A stretch of 64,000 bases of DNA. Source: Ornithodoros turicata (taxonomy: Eukaryota; Arthropoda; Arachnida; Ixodida; Argasidae). The number at the start of each line of letters is the position of its first letter. Position 1 is the first letter of the stretch. The notes under the pieces are model-generated. The model saw nothing but the letters and a program-made list of their open reading frames with translations. It was not told the DNA's origin and searched no databases. Location of the stretch: assembly GCF_037126465.1 (NCBI RefSeq), contig NC_088203.1, positions 55,341,581 to 55,405,580 of the forward strand, given 5' to 3'. The position numbers and the translations under genes are program-made. Shown here one piece after another: positions 1 through 11,674 of this stretch.

Positions 1-495
1 ACAAGACGCTAGATTTGGTCGAATCATGTCCATCAAACGAAACAAACTGGGTTCGCAATGAAATATAGTTATCGATCCAGTACACAATCCTATCATTCCT
101 AATTAATGCTTTTAGTTTTAGAATCAGCTTAGTATGGCATACCTTATCAAAGGCTTTACTCAGATCAATGAAGATAGCGTCAACCTGGGTTTTGTCATTA
201 ATCGCATATGCAAGAAAGTGAGTAAATTCTAAGAGTTGCGTCACGGTTGAAAATCCCCTGCGAAAACCGTGCTGACGAGAAGATAGAATTGAATGTGTTT
301 CTAAATAATCAGTAATGTGCTTACATAGAATATGTTCGAAGGCTTTGCACGATGTTGAAGTTAATGAGATAGGTCTGTAGTTAGCCATAAGTTGTTTGCT
401 ACCAGCCTTGTGTATAGGAATTACTTTTGCTACTTTCCATGCTGTGGGAACGGCTCCTGTATTTAAAGATTTCTCAAAGATGATTTTCCACGAAC
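1..495 (-). mobile_element. Non-LTR retrotransposon (LINE) reverse transcriptase fragment, runs off the left edge
   Basis: The minus strand is open without a stop from about position 495 to the window edge and encodes the first half of a LINE reverse transcriptase. Visible boxes are YRPISLTS, then QHGFRRGFSTVTQLL, then the catalytic A box DAIFIDLSKAFDKV, followed by a conserved KALI...YWI segment. These are the fingers and palm of a non-LTR RT, which copies element RNA into DNA at a nicked target. The second catalytic box (YxDD) lies outside the window. The boxes differ from those of the LINE at 26313-31740, so this is a different, CR1/Jockey-like family. Homology fades upstream of about 495, so the element is probably 5'-truncated. 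The family name is inferred; the RT call is firm. Confidence 0.85.
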
Positions 496-999
496 CGGCA
501 CTTGTTCGCTGTCTCCCATTGAAAGCAATTGAAAGAAAAGTGGGACAGAGGGTCACGTCCCTTTAAGAGACCATGTCGTAACCCCCTCAAGACCGTGGCT
601 TTCGGACTCGACCTTGTTCACCTCTAGCTTCGAGCGTAGTTCAATTCTACCAAATTTTGGCGCTGTCGAACACTATGACGTCATTTGTTTACAAACAGGG
701 AGAGGTCTATTGTTGCACATAAACGAAAACGATCCAAGCGTGTTGCACTCCTCCGCGGGCAACTCAAGGTCTAACTCAACCGCTCATGCGCGCTGCACCT
801 GCGTAATGCTATTTTGTGTCCGGAGTAACTTGGAAGTAACTCGTTCTTTTTTTTAAAGTAACTCAGTAACTGCGAGTTACATTTCATGCTGAAGAACTTC
901 GTTATTAACTTAGTTACATTTTGCACGCGGTAGCTTAACTTGCAACGAGTTCTTTTTGACGAGTAACTTCTCAATCCATGGGTTCACCCACGCTTACGC
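496..999. other. Unassigned stretch with a GTAAC-rich tract
   Basis: No coding homology is recognised. Positions 820-970 carry many copies of GTAAC/GTTAC and AACT words on both strands, which resembles the subterminal repeats of a DNA transposon, but I cannot find paired ends or a target duplication. Confidence 0.3.
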
Positions 1000-1760
1000 C
1001 CGAACGCTTGCGTGGATCGTGCGCGTTTCGTCTTCATCCATAATCATTTTGTAAAAGTGCTGACGCCGTTGCTCTATGAATTAGTAGGGACCCAGGCATT
1101 TCGGTCGATGTTTAGCCGACCTGCGTATGTCAAAATCTTTGGCCTGATCCCTGGCTTAAACATCTTTTTGCTTTGCTCGGCCAGTTGTAGCTTTCCGCGT
1201 ACGTTGCCTGACGCTCTCCTGCGATGACGTCTGCGGTTTCTGCGGCTACGCAGAATTTTCCCCTCAAGTGCTCCAAATACCTCGCAGGGGCCTCTCTTAG
1301 TTCACAAGGGATGTTGATCTTTCCTTCCCAGGTATTTCAAGGATAGCCAACGGCCCTGTCGATTTTCGCGCATAGAACAGCCGAAACGGCCGTACACCCG
1401 TGGTATCATGGGACATATCACGGTACGCCCAGAGCAGAAAAGGAGCAAACTTGTCCCAATTTCTGGGGTCGTCGTTGTTTACGTGAAACAATATTCTGTG
1501 AAATACGCGGTTCCACCGTTCGATTGCCCCATTGCTTTCGTGGTGCTCCGCCATGGAGAATTGGGTTAATACCCAATCCGCGAAAATATCTTAAGTAGGG
1601 TGTCGCGCGTTTTTCTTGCCGTTAGTGATGTTAGTGGGACCGTCTCCGGTCACCTGGTGTGCAGGTCTGTGATGCATAGCGCATATTTGTGTCCGCACGC
1701 TGACGGCGTGTCGAACGGGCCCACCACTTCCATGTTTGCACTTTGAAAAGAGTTGGTCGA
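1000..1760 (-). pseudogene. Decayed Gypsy integrase remnant
   Basis: On the minus strand the segment aligns piecewise with the integrase of the Gypsy element at 5445-24845. From 1760 downwards the order is a VxGPF...GHKYALCxTDLHTR catalytic-core block, an internal deletion that removes the second Asp region, an EHHESNGAIERWN block (third catalytic residue, about 1510-1550), then an LREAP..YLEHLR block and a chromodomain-like KHxPKxxGPY tail near 1080-1110, ending in a TIHA word near 1005. Several frameshifts separate the blocks, so it cannot encode a working integrase. It is a second, much older copy of the same or a sister family. Only the integrase survives; I see no LTR beside it. Confidence 0.85.
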
Positions 1761-1869
1761 GTGAACTGCGCGTTCACCTTCACCTGGCGCTGCTGAGAGG
1801 AGATCGTCGGTCCGTACTTCGCTGCCTCCTGACTCCTCTGACTATCCGCCAATAGACCGCTGACATTAT

Positions 1870-2300
1870 CCCTCCAGCCATGCTAAGCAGAGTTGATCTA
1901 GCGCTCGATTTCCGCATGCCTCGACATACCTCTCTTCAAGATGCCGCATTCGTTCATCGAGTGCGCCTCGGTGTGGCTTTTACAGCGCTGTGGCATTACC
2001 GCTTGGGGCAAGTTTACTCTCCCCACTGCACTCATGCACTGCGGTGCTGTAGAAGATCTAGAGCCCACTCTTCTCCATTGCCCACACTACCAACCTTCCC
2101 GAACCTGCCTCTCCAGATCCCTTAATGAGTTAGGCTCTCGCACCCTCCTTCTCACAAAATTGCTTGGTCCCTGGCACATCCAGCCCACCAACGCTCCATC
2201 CTCAAGGCTCTCTTCGCCTTTTTGGACGCCACAGGACTTCGATCCTCATTGTAACGGGACCCATTCCTTCATTCTCCGCTTCACCTCCAGCAATGGGGAA
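1870..2300 (+). pseudogene. LINE 3' end fragment with a C-terminal Cys/His knuckle (R1/I-like)
   Basis: The plus strand encodes the C-terminal tail typical of arthropod R1/I-type LINEs: PRHTSLQDAAFVHRVRLGV, then, after a frameshift near 2010, CGAVEDLEPTLLHCPHY, the usual C-x2-C-x(n)-H-x4-C terminal knuckle. Nothing of the RT domain is left, so the copy is strongly 5'-truncated. It ends close to 2300, where a TACACC-repeat tract begins. The family assignment rests on the knuckle pattern only. Confidence 0.6.
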
Positions 2301-2420
2301 CACTCTAAATCGTTTTACACCTTAAAGGGTGTAAATCAAAATGTTCATGGCGCACACCTTTTAAGGTGTATTTTAACACCCTCATGGCGATTGGGTGTAA
2401 AGGGTATAACGCTGAATAAA
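2301..2420. repeat. Cluster of ACACC/GGTGT words, possibly an orphan transposon end
   Basis: The tract opens with CACTCTAAATCGTTTTACACC and then shows GGGTGTAA and TTACACC words on alternating strands every 10-20 bp. The style matches the subterminal arrays of Element B (44870-45000 and 63010-63200). Since a transposase C-terminus of the same superfamily lies at 2953-3340, this may be one end of an internally deleted relative. No matching far end is seen. Confidence 0.4.
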
Positions 2421-2435
2421 ACTGATGGGTTCGTG

Positions 2436-2479
2436 GCAATATGCTGGTAACTGTGTATTCACAATTACCAGCATATTGC
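2436..2479. repeat. Perfect 15-bp hairpin
   Basis: GCAATATGCTGGTAA (2436-2450) is followed after 14 bases by its exact reverse complement (2465-2479). The rest of 2480-2950 holds no recognisable feature. Confidence 0.6.
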
Positions 2480-2952
2480 ATATAATCACAGTGAGGTCCA
2501 TATATGTATGTACATCAAGGTGATTAAATGCGTGTAAACATGCACAGCCGACAAACAGACAATCATGTATGGCACGGCAGCTGTTCATGGCAATGAAGCA
2601 TGGCAGCTGTCTATAGTCTTTCGTGAAATTGTAGACATTCTCATGAGCAGGCACCTCCCCCATGTGCATGTTAATTACTTAGAACGTTGCATTTATTCGT
2701 TTCTTCAATGATTTGCAGTGTGGTACCCACAAATATCTAACCCCTGTAAAATGCATTACATTGTTCATTAACCGCGACTCATCAGGATGTTTGGTCCTCT
2801 CCTAGCTCTATGGTGTATACGTTTCGAAGGGAAACACTAGCATTTTAAAGACGTTGCTAGAAAAACTCGAAATTTTAAGAACGTAACCCTTTCATTAGCA
2901 AGAAGACATGCATTTTATCAAATGTATGTGTGATCGCATCCCTTCATCAGAA

Positions 2953-3340
2953 ATGCCACATCTACTGATGGTTCCAAGGAGATACTACTTGAACATGCCC
3001 CAGAAGCAATTCAGAGTTACATTAATGACCGTGATATTCACGCAGAATCTATAGTCTATGTGAAAAGTGCAGTTGGTAATGATAACGCATTTGCTGTTGG
3101 CTGTGTTGTTGCAAAAGAACCTTCCGAGGAGGACTTACCCGTGTTCGTTGAGATTGCAGGCATATATGTTATTAACTCTGATAACATTTTTCTCATACAA
3201 ATATTAACTGCAGTTGAGTATGATGAGCACTGTCATGTATTTGTTCTGTCTTGCAATGAGGAGCAACGTGTTTTAAGAAATTTAAGCACTATCTTAAGGC
3301 CTCTTGGCGTACCCATTGTTTATGCGTTTGTGCAGTCCTC
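2953..3340 (+). pseudogene. C-terminal fragment of an Element-B-type (CACTA-like) transposase
   Basis: The plus-strand frame aligns with the last 110 residues or so of the transposase at 59138-61521. Shared features are a GSK...LEH.P.....Y segment, VKSA..N...FAVGCVVAKE with the D-LP-F acidic motif, a YVIN/IYAVN word and a Q.L.AVE.D.H.HVFVL block. Only this tail exists here; the zinc fingers and the GDNLS, MHDVLEG and EAKH boxes are missing. The homology stops within a codon or two of the start codon of the THAP reading frame at 3344. It shows that a third element of this superfamily once occupied the site. Confidence 0.7.
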
Positions 3341-5444
3341 TAAATGTCGTATTGTTGCGTGCCCTTGTGCAAGTCCGATGAAAAAAAGAAAATTCCTGGA
3401 GTCCCTTTTCGTGAAATCCCTGCGGATCCCCAGCTACGGGAAACATGGATTTCTGCCATCCGGCGGGACGATTGCACAGCAAACACGACCTCGTGCTACA
3501 CAAAGGTATGCAGTCGTCATTTCAAGAAAGATGACTTCAGGGAGAGGAAGAGGCGACGACTGAGGAAAGGTGTCGTACCGTCGGTATTTTCCCCGCAGAC
3601 CTGCAGCACAAAAGACCACCTGAGAGGAGTACAGCTAGAATAGCGAAGCGACTTCGTTGTTACGAGGGTGTTTCGTCAATGCGTCATGACGCTTCACAAC
3701 CCGACGTGTCAGTGCTGACATGCTCCGCTACACAAGGTGAATGTGTCGTCGAGGGACGATCTTTGGACGCTGCAGACTTTGGAGGATCGACAACGTACAA
3801 CCCCTTCCACATGTGATCAAAGCGTGCAAGCTGACATGAACTCAGCGTCCACGCTACTTGCAGCAGAGACGTGTAAGTGGAAAAGAAAAGAGGGAGACCT
3901 GAGAAGCCAGATTACGAGACTAGGATAGACTGTTGACAGGTACAAGAGTGAACTTGCAAAGCTTAAGGAAGATTCACTTTCTGAGGACCTGAGCAACATC
4001 AAGACAAGAGGTGCAGAAAAATTTAGAGCCTGCTGCACTGTTCCTGCTTGACCAGATCACAAACTTCAGAAAGAAGAGACCGACTTGATCTGAGGAAATC
4101 ATTCGCCGGTGCGTAGTTCTTCGCCACTTGTCAACCAGAGCGTATGAGCACATGCGAGGTGAGCAGTTGCTGAAGCTCCCCAGCCGAAACACCATGGCAA
4201 ATTACATTGGGATGCCAAACGGTGAAATCGAGTTCAGCAAGCTGGTAGAGAGTCGTCTGAAAATGGAGGCATCATTTTTACCAACACCACAGTCAATGGT
4301 GTGCTCCCTGATCGCAGTTAAGATGAGGATAGCACAGAACCTACGGTACCACAAACAACGAGACTGCTTTGTTGACCAAGCAGGTATTGTCGCAGAAGAC
4401 AAGGAAAACGGCCTGGTCTTAGTGAACTCACTCCTGTGTTTTGTACTGAATGGGTTGTCAACGTCATTTCGCATCCCAGCCTCCTACTTCTTTACCAAGG
4501 GACTCACCGGTGCTCAACTTCACAAGCTTATAGTCTTTGTAATAAAGAAAGTGAAGTCCTGCGGTTTCAAGATCCAGAGACTGGTAACCGACAACCACAA
4601 AGTAAATGTGAACGCCATGAAACTTCTCGGCAGTGGTGCTCGTACGTACAGAGTAGAGCATCCATGCGACAAAAATCGGCTGCTCTTCTTGAGCTTCGAT
4701 CCGTGTCATATCTTAAAAAATATGCGCTCACAGTTCCGGGCACATGATATTGGATCGGATGGAGAAATATCGTCTTGTCACATCAAAAAGGTGTACGAGC
4801 TGCAGAAGAAAATGATAATGAAGCCAGTGCGCTACCTAAGTGGGAAGCACGTATTCCCCAACAACATAGAAAAGATGAATGTTGCAAGGGCCGTGCAAGT
4901 GCTGTCTCCAGACGTCACCGCTGCCTTGGAACACCTGCAGGACCAGGCTGGGCACTGCTGCGACACCCCTTTTGCTGCTGCCGGCCCAAGCATTACCTTA
5001 TTGAAGACCTTTTATCGCTGGTTCGTCCTGCACGACACAAGTAATACAACCCAACACATTCATCAGATGTTCCCTGATGTTCGTCACTTTGATGACATTG
5101 ATGATAGCAGGCTTGAGTGACTCGAAGCCTCCTTTCCGATGTATATAGAAGAGCTGAGGAAACGCTGCAAAGGCCCTCGTGAATTTCTTTCAAGGGAGAC
5201 GTATGAGGCGCTCTTACTCACTACGTATTCCACCGTGGCGTGCATCCAGCGTCTGTTGACAAAGGAAGGATTTCTCTTTGTGCTGACTCGTAAATTCAAC
5301 AGCGACCCAATCGAGTCACTGTTTGGGACACTGACAATGTCCTCTGGATGCAACGAAATGCTTGATGTTCGTGCAACCCTGGTCAGACTGGAAAAAGCCG
5401 TCAAGACTGGAATTGCATCGTCTAACAAGGACTCGAACGTCATC

Positions 5445-6007
5445 AGTAAAGTTTCTTCCACCACTTGCTTCTCTAGCTGGAACGTCGGTTCGCTGTGACG
5501 TCCGTTGATCGGTAACTGATTTCCATAAAGACGTCCGATGGACAAGGGGCTCAACAACGACGAGGTTTATTTACACTTATGTACAACACCAATTTACACA
5601 TACTGCTACAAAACTCTCCGGGCTGGAGATGAAATTCACACGGGTACCAGACCCTTGACAAGTCTTTCTCTCCCCTCTTCGGGCTCCGACACCTCCTTAA
5701 AAGGGTGGCAATCTGGACCACAACCTCAACCCAGGACCACCAATCGGATGGCCCGGGTTCAAAGTGTTGGGACTCCCAATTGGATTGTTTTAAAATCTTT
5801 GACAGGAGCGTCCCTACTTAACCCCCGCCCTCTGGTCCAGATTTACGGCCAACGGTCGCAGCTGTCAAACCGTGCACCCCGTAACTTCGAGCAGTGCAAC
5901 GTCCAGGCGTCATTTCCCTGATTAAGTGCCGGGAGGTAACGAGGTTTTCCTGGAACTCACGCACATCGTGCTTTGGAGTGCTGAGTGTCAATGTTGCGAG
6001 CCCTACA
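5445..6007 (-). repeat. 3' LTR of the Gypsy element
   Basis: 563 bp, about 97 percent identical to 24262-24845. On the minus strand it starts TGTAGGG and ends TTTACT. It lacks a 20-odd-bp internal duplication (a second GGGGCTCAACAACGACGA copy) seen in the 5' LTR. On the transcript strand a Pol II promoter and poly(A) site would be expected in it, but I cannot place them from sequence alone. Confidence 0.88.
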
Positions 6008-6323
6008 CCTCCCTCCCTAAGTTCGTTGTGGGGCACAGTTGACCCACAAGGAGCATCCATAACACGGAGGCATAGTACAATAATCCCTCTGTAACATCCT
6101 GTGCACAGAGCCCAAATTTAAATACTTGTACACATGAACGTATACAAACTGCTATCGCTCAGTGTCTTTGATAAAACAAAACGAATGCGGTACATTATGA
6201 CTTGTCCACAATACACACACTAAACACAACTGTTGAAACCAGGTAGCCATCATTCGCGGACTCCTGAAGCAGTGAGAGTCAGTATAGCTCCCAAGGTCCA
6301 CGTTTTCTTGATAACAATTGGCC
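6008..6323 (-). other. Gypsy 3' untranslated region with polypurine tract
   Basis: Between the pol stop codon (6324-6326) and the 3' LTR. The minus strand has a G/A run next to the LTR at about 6008-6018, the expected plus-strand primer. No frame and no envelope gene are seen. Confidence 0.6.
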
Positions 6324-7171
6324 CTAACTCTGTCCAAATCGCAGACGTGATAAAGCATCCGCGTTACCGTGCGCGCTCCCTTTTCGGTGAATTATGCTCA
6401 CATGATACCGCTGGAGGGCGAGAGCCCAGCGCGCAAGCTTTGAGCCCTGGGGCGTCGTACAAGTGAGGTAAGCCAGTGGATTATGATCTGACACCACTGT
6501 GATCTGAGCCCCATACACCCAATGGTCGAATTTTTTGAGGCCCGAGATGACGGCGAATGCCTCACGCTCTATAGCCGCCCACGGAACTTGTGTTTCAGTG
6601 AATTTATGACTGGCAAAGGATATGGGTATCTCCTTGCCGCTAGAGTCCTTTTGGGCCAAACACGCTCCAACTGCGTACGCCGACGCGTCCGTGAATAACC
6701 AGTATGGCTTCTCAGGGTCCGGGGTTGTCAGTGCCACCGCCTCAGCTAAGCTGGACTTCAAAGTTTGAAGTGAGGCTTCAACCTCCTCATCCCAAGGGAT
6801 CTCGTTTGGGATTCTTTTTCCCGTTAGGCGAGTTAAGGGACCTGCTATTCCCGCATAGCCTGGCACGTACTGGCGGTAATATCCGCACAGTCCCAGGACA
6901 CTTCTGAGCTCCTTCTTGGTGCTCGGTCTCTTTAGCTCGGAAATTACCTCGATTTTCTCCGGGTCGGGAGCATGGTGTCCGGATCCCACGATATGCCCTA
7001 GGTAGCGTATCGAACCCTGAGCGACTTGGCATTTTGCCATGTTTACGGTTAGTCGTACCCTTTGCAGGGTTGTCCGAATCGCTGCTAAATGCCGCATGTG
7101 ATCGTTCCAACATTCTGAATACACCGTTATGTCATCTAAATACGCGCAAGCGTACTCTTGGTGTTCTACTA
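6324..7171 (-). pseudogene. Gypsy pol, distal part: end of RT, RNase H
   Basis: Minus-strand C-terminal piece of pol, cut off from its upstream half by Element A. It starts right at the insertion point, reaches the catalytic YLDD box of RT at 7131-7142, continues with RT thumb motifs (YLGHIVG, LGLCGYYR) and ends with an RNase H domain: LFTDASAYAVGA (first Asp), EREAFAVISGLKKF (Glu), VVSDHNPL (Asp), HGNADALSRL. The last motif is the usual end of Gypsy RNase H. With one copy of the TA duplication and Element A subtracted, the frame runs on from the upstream half, so the break comes from this insertion and not from earlier decay. Confidence 0.88.
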
Positions 7172-7345
7172 CACTCTTAGAAAAAAGGTAGTAAAAAAGT
7201 AGTAACGGCCGTCGTTACTACTCTTCTCCTTCAGTTACTACCTTTTTCTCGCGTTTACTACTGCTTCGCAACCTACCAATTGTTGACAGGTAGTAACAGA
7301 TGTCGTTACCACGACTTAGTTACTTTACAACCACAGCAGGTAGTA
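7172..7345. repeat. Element A left terminus and subterminal GTAGTAAC array
   Basis: After the 16-bp terminal repeat come GGTAGTAA, GTAGTAACGG, CGTTACTACT, GTTACTACC, TTTACTACTG, AGGTAGTAACAG, CGTTACCACG and another AGGTAGTAACAG, on both strands. CACTA elements use such arrays as binding sites for their own proteins; that role here is inferred. Confidence 0.8.
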
Positions 7346-8003
7346 ACAGCAGTTCAGGGATATATGCATGCATATTGCTGCTTACTTCCCCTTATAAGCT
7401 ACTGTAGGGCTGCACTTATTCAACCTGACACACTCTAGAGCTACGTGAAGATACTGCTTTATTGTATATCTGTGCAGGGTTTAATCAACTTTCCATTGTC
7501 TGTTATCTGAATACACATTTTCGATATGCAGTTAAGCCATGGTGCTCCAGACCCACTAAGAACACACACACAAAAACAGGGCAATACAAATGTTGTAAGG
7601 AAAAGTTCTCACATTGCATGATGATGTATAAGGCACAACATGTGTTGTAGGCACAGCGTACAATGGTAGCCTTAACATTCCTGTAAAATTATTATCACTG
7701 CTCTTCTTCGAAACGTATGCACTAAGGGCATTACAACAGGACGTCTAATCTGTGGATATGGCGCGGTACACATTGTTAACTCCTGGTGTTGGGCATAAAG
7801 CCACGGATAATAATAAAACAAAGCATTCTTTGAAGAAAATGTATAACATCACTGAAGAAAGCATTAGGCTGGTGGGTAACGCACCTTGACCTGTGATTTA
7901 TTACAACAGCTTTTTCACGTCTGACGCTGTGGCCTAATGGATCGCTGGTTGTCCATAAAAGGTAACTTGAAGCATAGCCGCATGACTAAACAAAGCCTTA
8001 ATA

Positions 8004-8697
8004 CAGTAAACACTCGTTAATATGACCACCACAGTTCCCATTGATTTGGGTCATTAAGTAAATTGATGTAATAACTGGAAGTGCACCCGTGCCAACTGGA
8101 CATAATGTTATGAGAGCAAAGGATAATAAAAAATACGGATGTTTTTTTTTTTCATTCGGGCTTTCAACCCAGACCATTTTCTGTTTGACTTCAGCCATTC
8201 TCACATTCCCTCTTGCATGCTCCTGTGGTCACTGTCTTGTTGAGCACTCCAGCTCTTTGTCCGATAAGCGCTGTGAGTAACCCCCAGCTCAACAACATCA
8301 GGAGGAATCCCAAACACTGGCACCCTACTTTAACATGTGTCACCTCCTGCTTCAGATACTGTTGATGACACGGTTAGCAAAAACAGCCTGTCAGCTAAGA
8401 CCGTCCCATATTACCTCGGTTGACCTTGAAAGCGTTCAGTGAATACTGTATTTGAAGGTGGACCACATGCTGCACATTTTTATTACTCGAAAGAAATAGA
8501 CTTGCAACACCTGGAGGTTTGAGATGAGATAAACCACGGAGTGCTGATTTTAGACCATGTCCCATACTTGGTAGCCTTTTCCTGTGACGCAGACATCATA
8601 ACGACAAGATAATACATGTGTTTCACCGTAACTCCTCACACAAATATCGGACATTGTCCGATAAACGGGCTGTCATATTAACGAGTGTGCATTTACA
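8004..8697. mobile_element. Non-autonomous Tigger/pogo-like MITE inside the Element A 3' flank
   Basis: The left end TA-CAGTAAACACTCGTTAATATGAC faces GTCATATTAACGAGTGTGCA near 8672-8692, an imperfect terminal inverted repeat of about 25 bp. The start motif and TA flank resemble pogo/Tigger ends. The interior of about 650 bp encodes nothing I recognise. The right boundary is uncertain by a few bases. Confidence 0.55.
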
Positions 8698-8811
8698 TGG
8701 CAGTAAAACAGTTCCCAAGAAAAAGTGTCATGAAGCGAGTATTTCAGATTATCGGGTGATGCAAAAATGATGGATGGGAAGCAATGTAAAAAATTGAAAG
8801 GCCAACTGAAA

Positions 8812-11270
8812 CTATGAATCAGAATCAATCATGATGCCAGGTTTTGGCACCACAACGGATTCAAAGTACAAGTCGTGTATGTCCCTAGAGGCTATCTCAG
8901 CAGGCAAAACAAGCTTCTGGTTGGCTGTTTTGGTGACTTCATAGGCCCAACGGTGTCTGTTAAAATGAACTGTTTCAAATTCATTCACTACAATGAACAG
9001 TGAACCACAGTACACTAGGAGCATCGAGATTTGTCCAAAAACTGGAATGTCACCCTTGCCGAGCAGAACAACATCTTGTACTCGATATTTGCAATGTTCT
9101 AGTGTTGCTGATGCTACCTCCCATACTGGGACACCACTCAAAAATCTGTTTGTTGCACACTCGGGCAGGTGTCCATCATCCAGAGGTTTGGCCTTCGTGG
9201 TCTCGAGGGCTGTGTCGAGGTCAAGGTTGGCTACCTCATAGCTTTGCAGCAACTGATGTCTTGCAGCAACAGACTTGCATATATTCCTGAAATTTTTATT
9301 TCTTACAGCCATGACTTCAAGTACTGGTGCTTCGCTTCGTAGCGCATGCACCAGTACTGCTTATGTGGTCCAAGTTCGGTTATGATCCTGGGGTAGTGAA
9401 TTAGGAAGTGAAGTTTTGGAATCATTTTTCCTGGGTACCTTGCAGTAAACGCTGTAAAAAAATGCTGTATCTCATCATGGAGGTATGCAACATGATCACG
9501 TGGCAGTTCATCAGCAAACACCAAATCCACCACACTTCGCAGTTTGAGGTAAATTTCCCAGTGCTCATTATCTTCTGGAATAATGTCTCCAAATATGATA
9601 GAAAATAAATAAAAGAAACACCACTTTTGAGATGCAGTGCCTTTATATGCTGCTTGACCTTGCACATATCCTCTTGTTAGCAGCTCTGGCTTGTTGCCCC
9701 GGTCATGTATTCCATAGTCAAAAGCTGCCACTCTGTCCAAGTCTGAGTAATTCATGACCTTGTCACCGATCAGTCCATTCAACACCTGTTGAAGTACATG
9801 AGGAACGGCTCCCTCAAGAACATCGTGCATGAGGTCAGGAGGTAGCTGCAGCGTAACATCAAAGTGCGTCACGTCCAGCAGTGGTGACCGTTCTTTAACC
9901 CCATGGGACCTGCCTCGTTCGGATGGGTTTTCCAAGAGATCTGCGAGGTGATGCCTATGTGTATCCTGTGTTCGTATGTCAACATCCATTTCGTGGCAAA
10001 TGGTTTCCAGATCTGTAACTGGTGCTGTGCAAAAGCGACATGGTCTTCCTTTGCTGAAACTGCAGCTGAAGCCTCCCATTTTGTTCATCGAGAGATTGTC
10101 GCCACAAAAAGCAACAAGAAGTGCTCCCACCTTGACATCAGTATTGCAGTGCTTGACAGTGAATCCAACATCACTTAAAATATTTATGTCTTCCAAAAGT
10201 GGTTTCATAACAGCTGATAAGCCATGCTTTTGCACACTGGTGTATTTTGCAATTATTGCAACATGGATAGAGCTCAGCTGTGACCTATACCTAGCATGGA
10301 TGTTCACTATGCTGTAGTACACAACAAAAAGCTTGTACTGACCACGTTTCGACCCAAGCGGGTTAACTATTTCCAGTTCGTCACTGTAGAGTACAATGAA
10401 GAGTGTGAACTGTGATCCTTCTTGGATTAGATCTGCTGTCTTTCGCTCAAACAGCAAGCCGTCACGGAAAGTGGATAGGTGAGATTTGTTTTCGTGACTT
10501 GCGTAGTCTTCCAAATGGCCCACAAAATTCTCTGATAGGAATAAATTCTGCAGCACACTTTTGACTGGCACGTACTGAAATGTATCAGATTCATCTAGAT
10601 TACGCTCCTGGGGTTTCACGTATGGGAGGTTTTCCTTTGCAAATTTCTCTCTTTGGTACTGTGTTTTCGTGTATTCGAAGATTTCATCCACAAAATTGCA
10701 CTGTATCAGTGAGTTCACACTGCCACTAGCCTCACCGCTTGGTTCACAATGGCGCATTACTTGAGCAGCGAAGTTCTGAAGTACGTCCCGTAAAGTCATT
10801 TGGAATTCCTCAAAAATAAGTTCCGTCGTCGAGTGGGGAATCTTGTGGACCTCTGCTATGCGGAAGAACAACAAACTGAGCTGTTTCCGACAATGTGATA
10901 GGAAATCGTGCATTGATTGTTCAGCGTCACCCGGTAGTTCACTGTACGTGGCACCCTCTTCAACGTCGCCTTGTGAATCACTTGCTTCCAGTACAGATGC
11001 CTGGTTTTCCAGATTTGGAGAGTCAGTTACGGGGACTGTGGTGCTGCTTGGTCCATCCTCTTCGTCAAGTTGCAGCTCGTTTCGATGACAACGATATAGA
11101 TGTCTTCGGTAGCTATGAAACAAATTGTACGTCTTAGAGCAGCCTCCCACGCCGCATACATACGATGTTCTCGTAGAATGTCTGTGTACGCTGCCGATAT
11201 GGGACACAATTCTTGAGAACTTCGAACAGGTAAATGAACAACGGGGACACTTATGATTTGCGGGATTCAT
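8812..11270 (-). CDS. Element A transposase (CACTA-like), one frameshift
   Basis: The minus-strand gene starts at 11270 with a C2H2-type zinc-finger pair (CPRCSF...HIGSVHRH and CGVGGC...HLYRCH, residues 8-60), then a variable acidic linker and a conserved core. Core boxes are FTLFIVLYSDELEIVNPLGSKR, GDNLSMNKMGGFSCSF with CRFC, LPPDLMHDVLEG, and KLHFLIHYPR...WCMRYEAKHQYLK. The frame stops at 9303, but the expected C-terminal region continues in another frame (9310 down to 8812). A one-base deletion near 9315 explains the break, because the residue spacing then matches the Element B protein. The full product would be about 820 residues. By homology it should cut the element ends; the GDNLS, MHDVLEG and EAKH acids are my candidates for the catalytic triad. 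Either this copy is dead or the base is an assembly error. Confidence 0.75.
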
Positions 11271-11674
11271 TATTGTGCTTTGTGCTTTTACACGCTTTCA
11301 TATGTTCGTCCACATGTTTTCACTTCACCGTCCGAACAGCCGGCTTTTGTCTTTGGCTACTAGAAGGCATACTGTCTTCGCTTGGCTATATTCCGCGACT
11401 ATTGTGATTAATGTGATTCTTGGGTTAAAATGTTAATGAAACATTTTAAGAAATTGGTCGCTGACGTGCCGAACACAACAAGAAAACAAAGGTTGTCAAT
11501 GGTGTTGCCATGACGTACATCATCATGCACCAACATCCGTTTCCGGTATACTGGTTTTCGCCGGTTTTCGTTTCATCGGTGCGCGCGCGCGTTTGTGCTT
11601 GTGTGTTATGCGTTCATTGTGCAAACGCTGTAGAAACACGCTTTTAAGTAGTTTCAGTACGTTCAACTGTCGAA
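11271..11674. promoter_or_regulatory. Divergent promoter region of Element A
   Basis: 404 bp separate the transposase start and the exon-1 ATG of the opposite gene. It includes a GCGCGCGCGCG run near 11582. Shared regulation is inferred from the divergent layout, which Element B repeats. I see no convincing TATA box. Confidence 0.45.
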
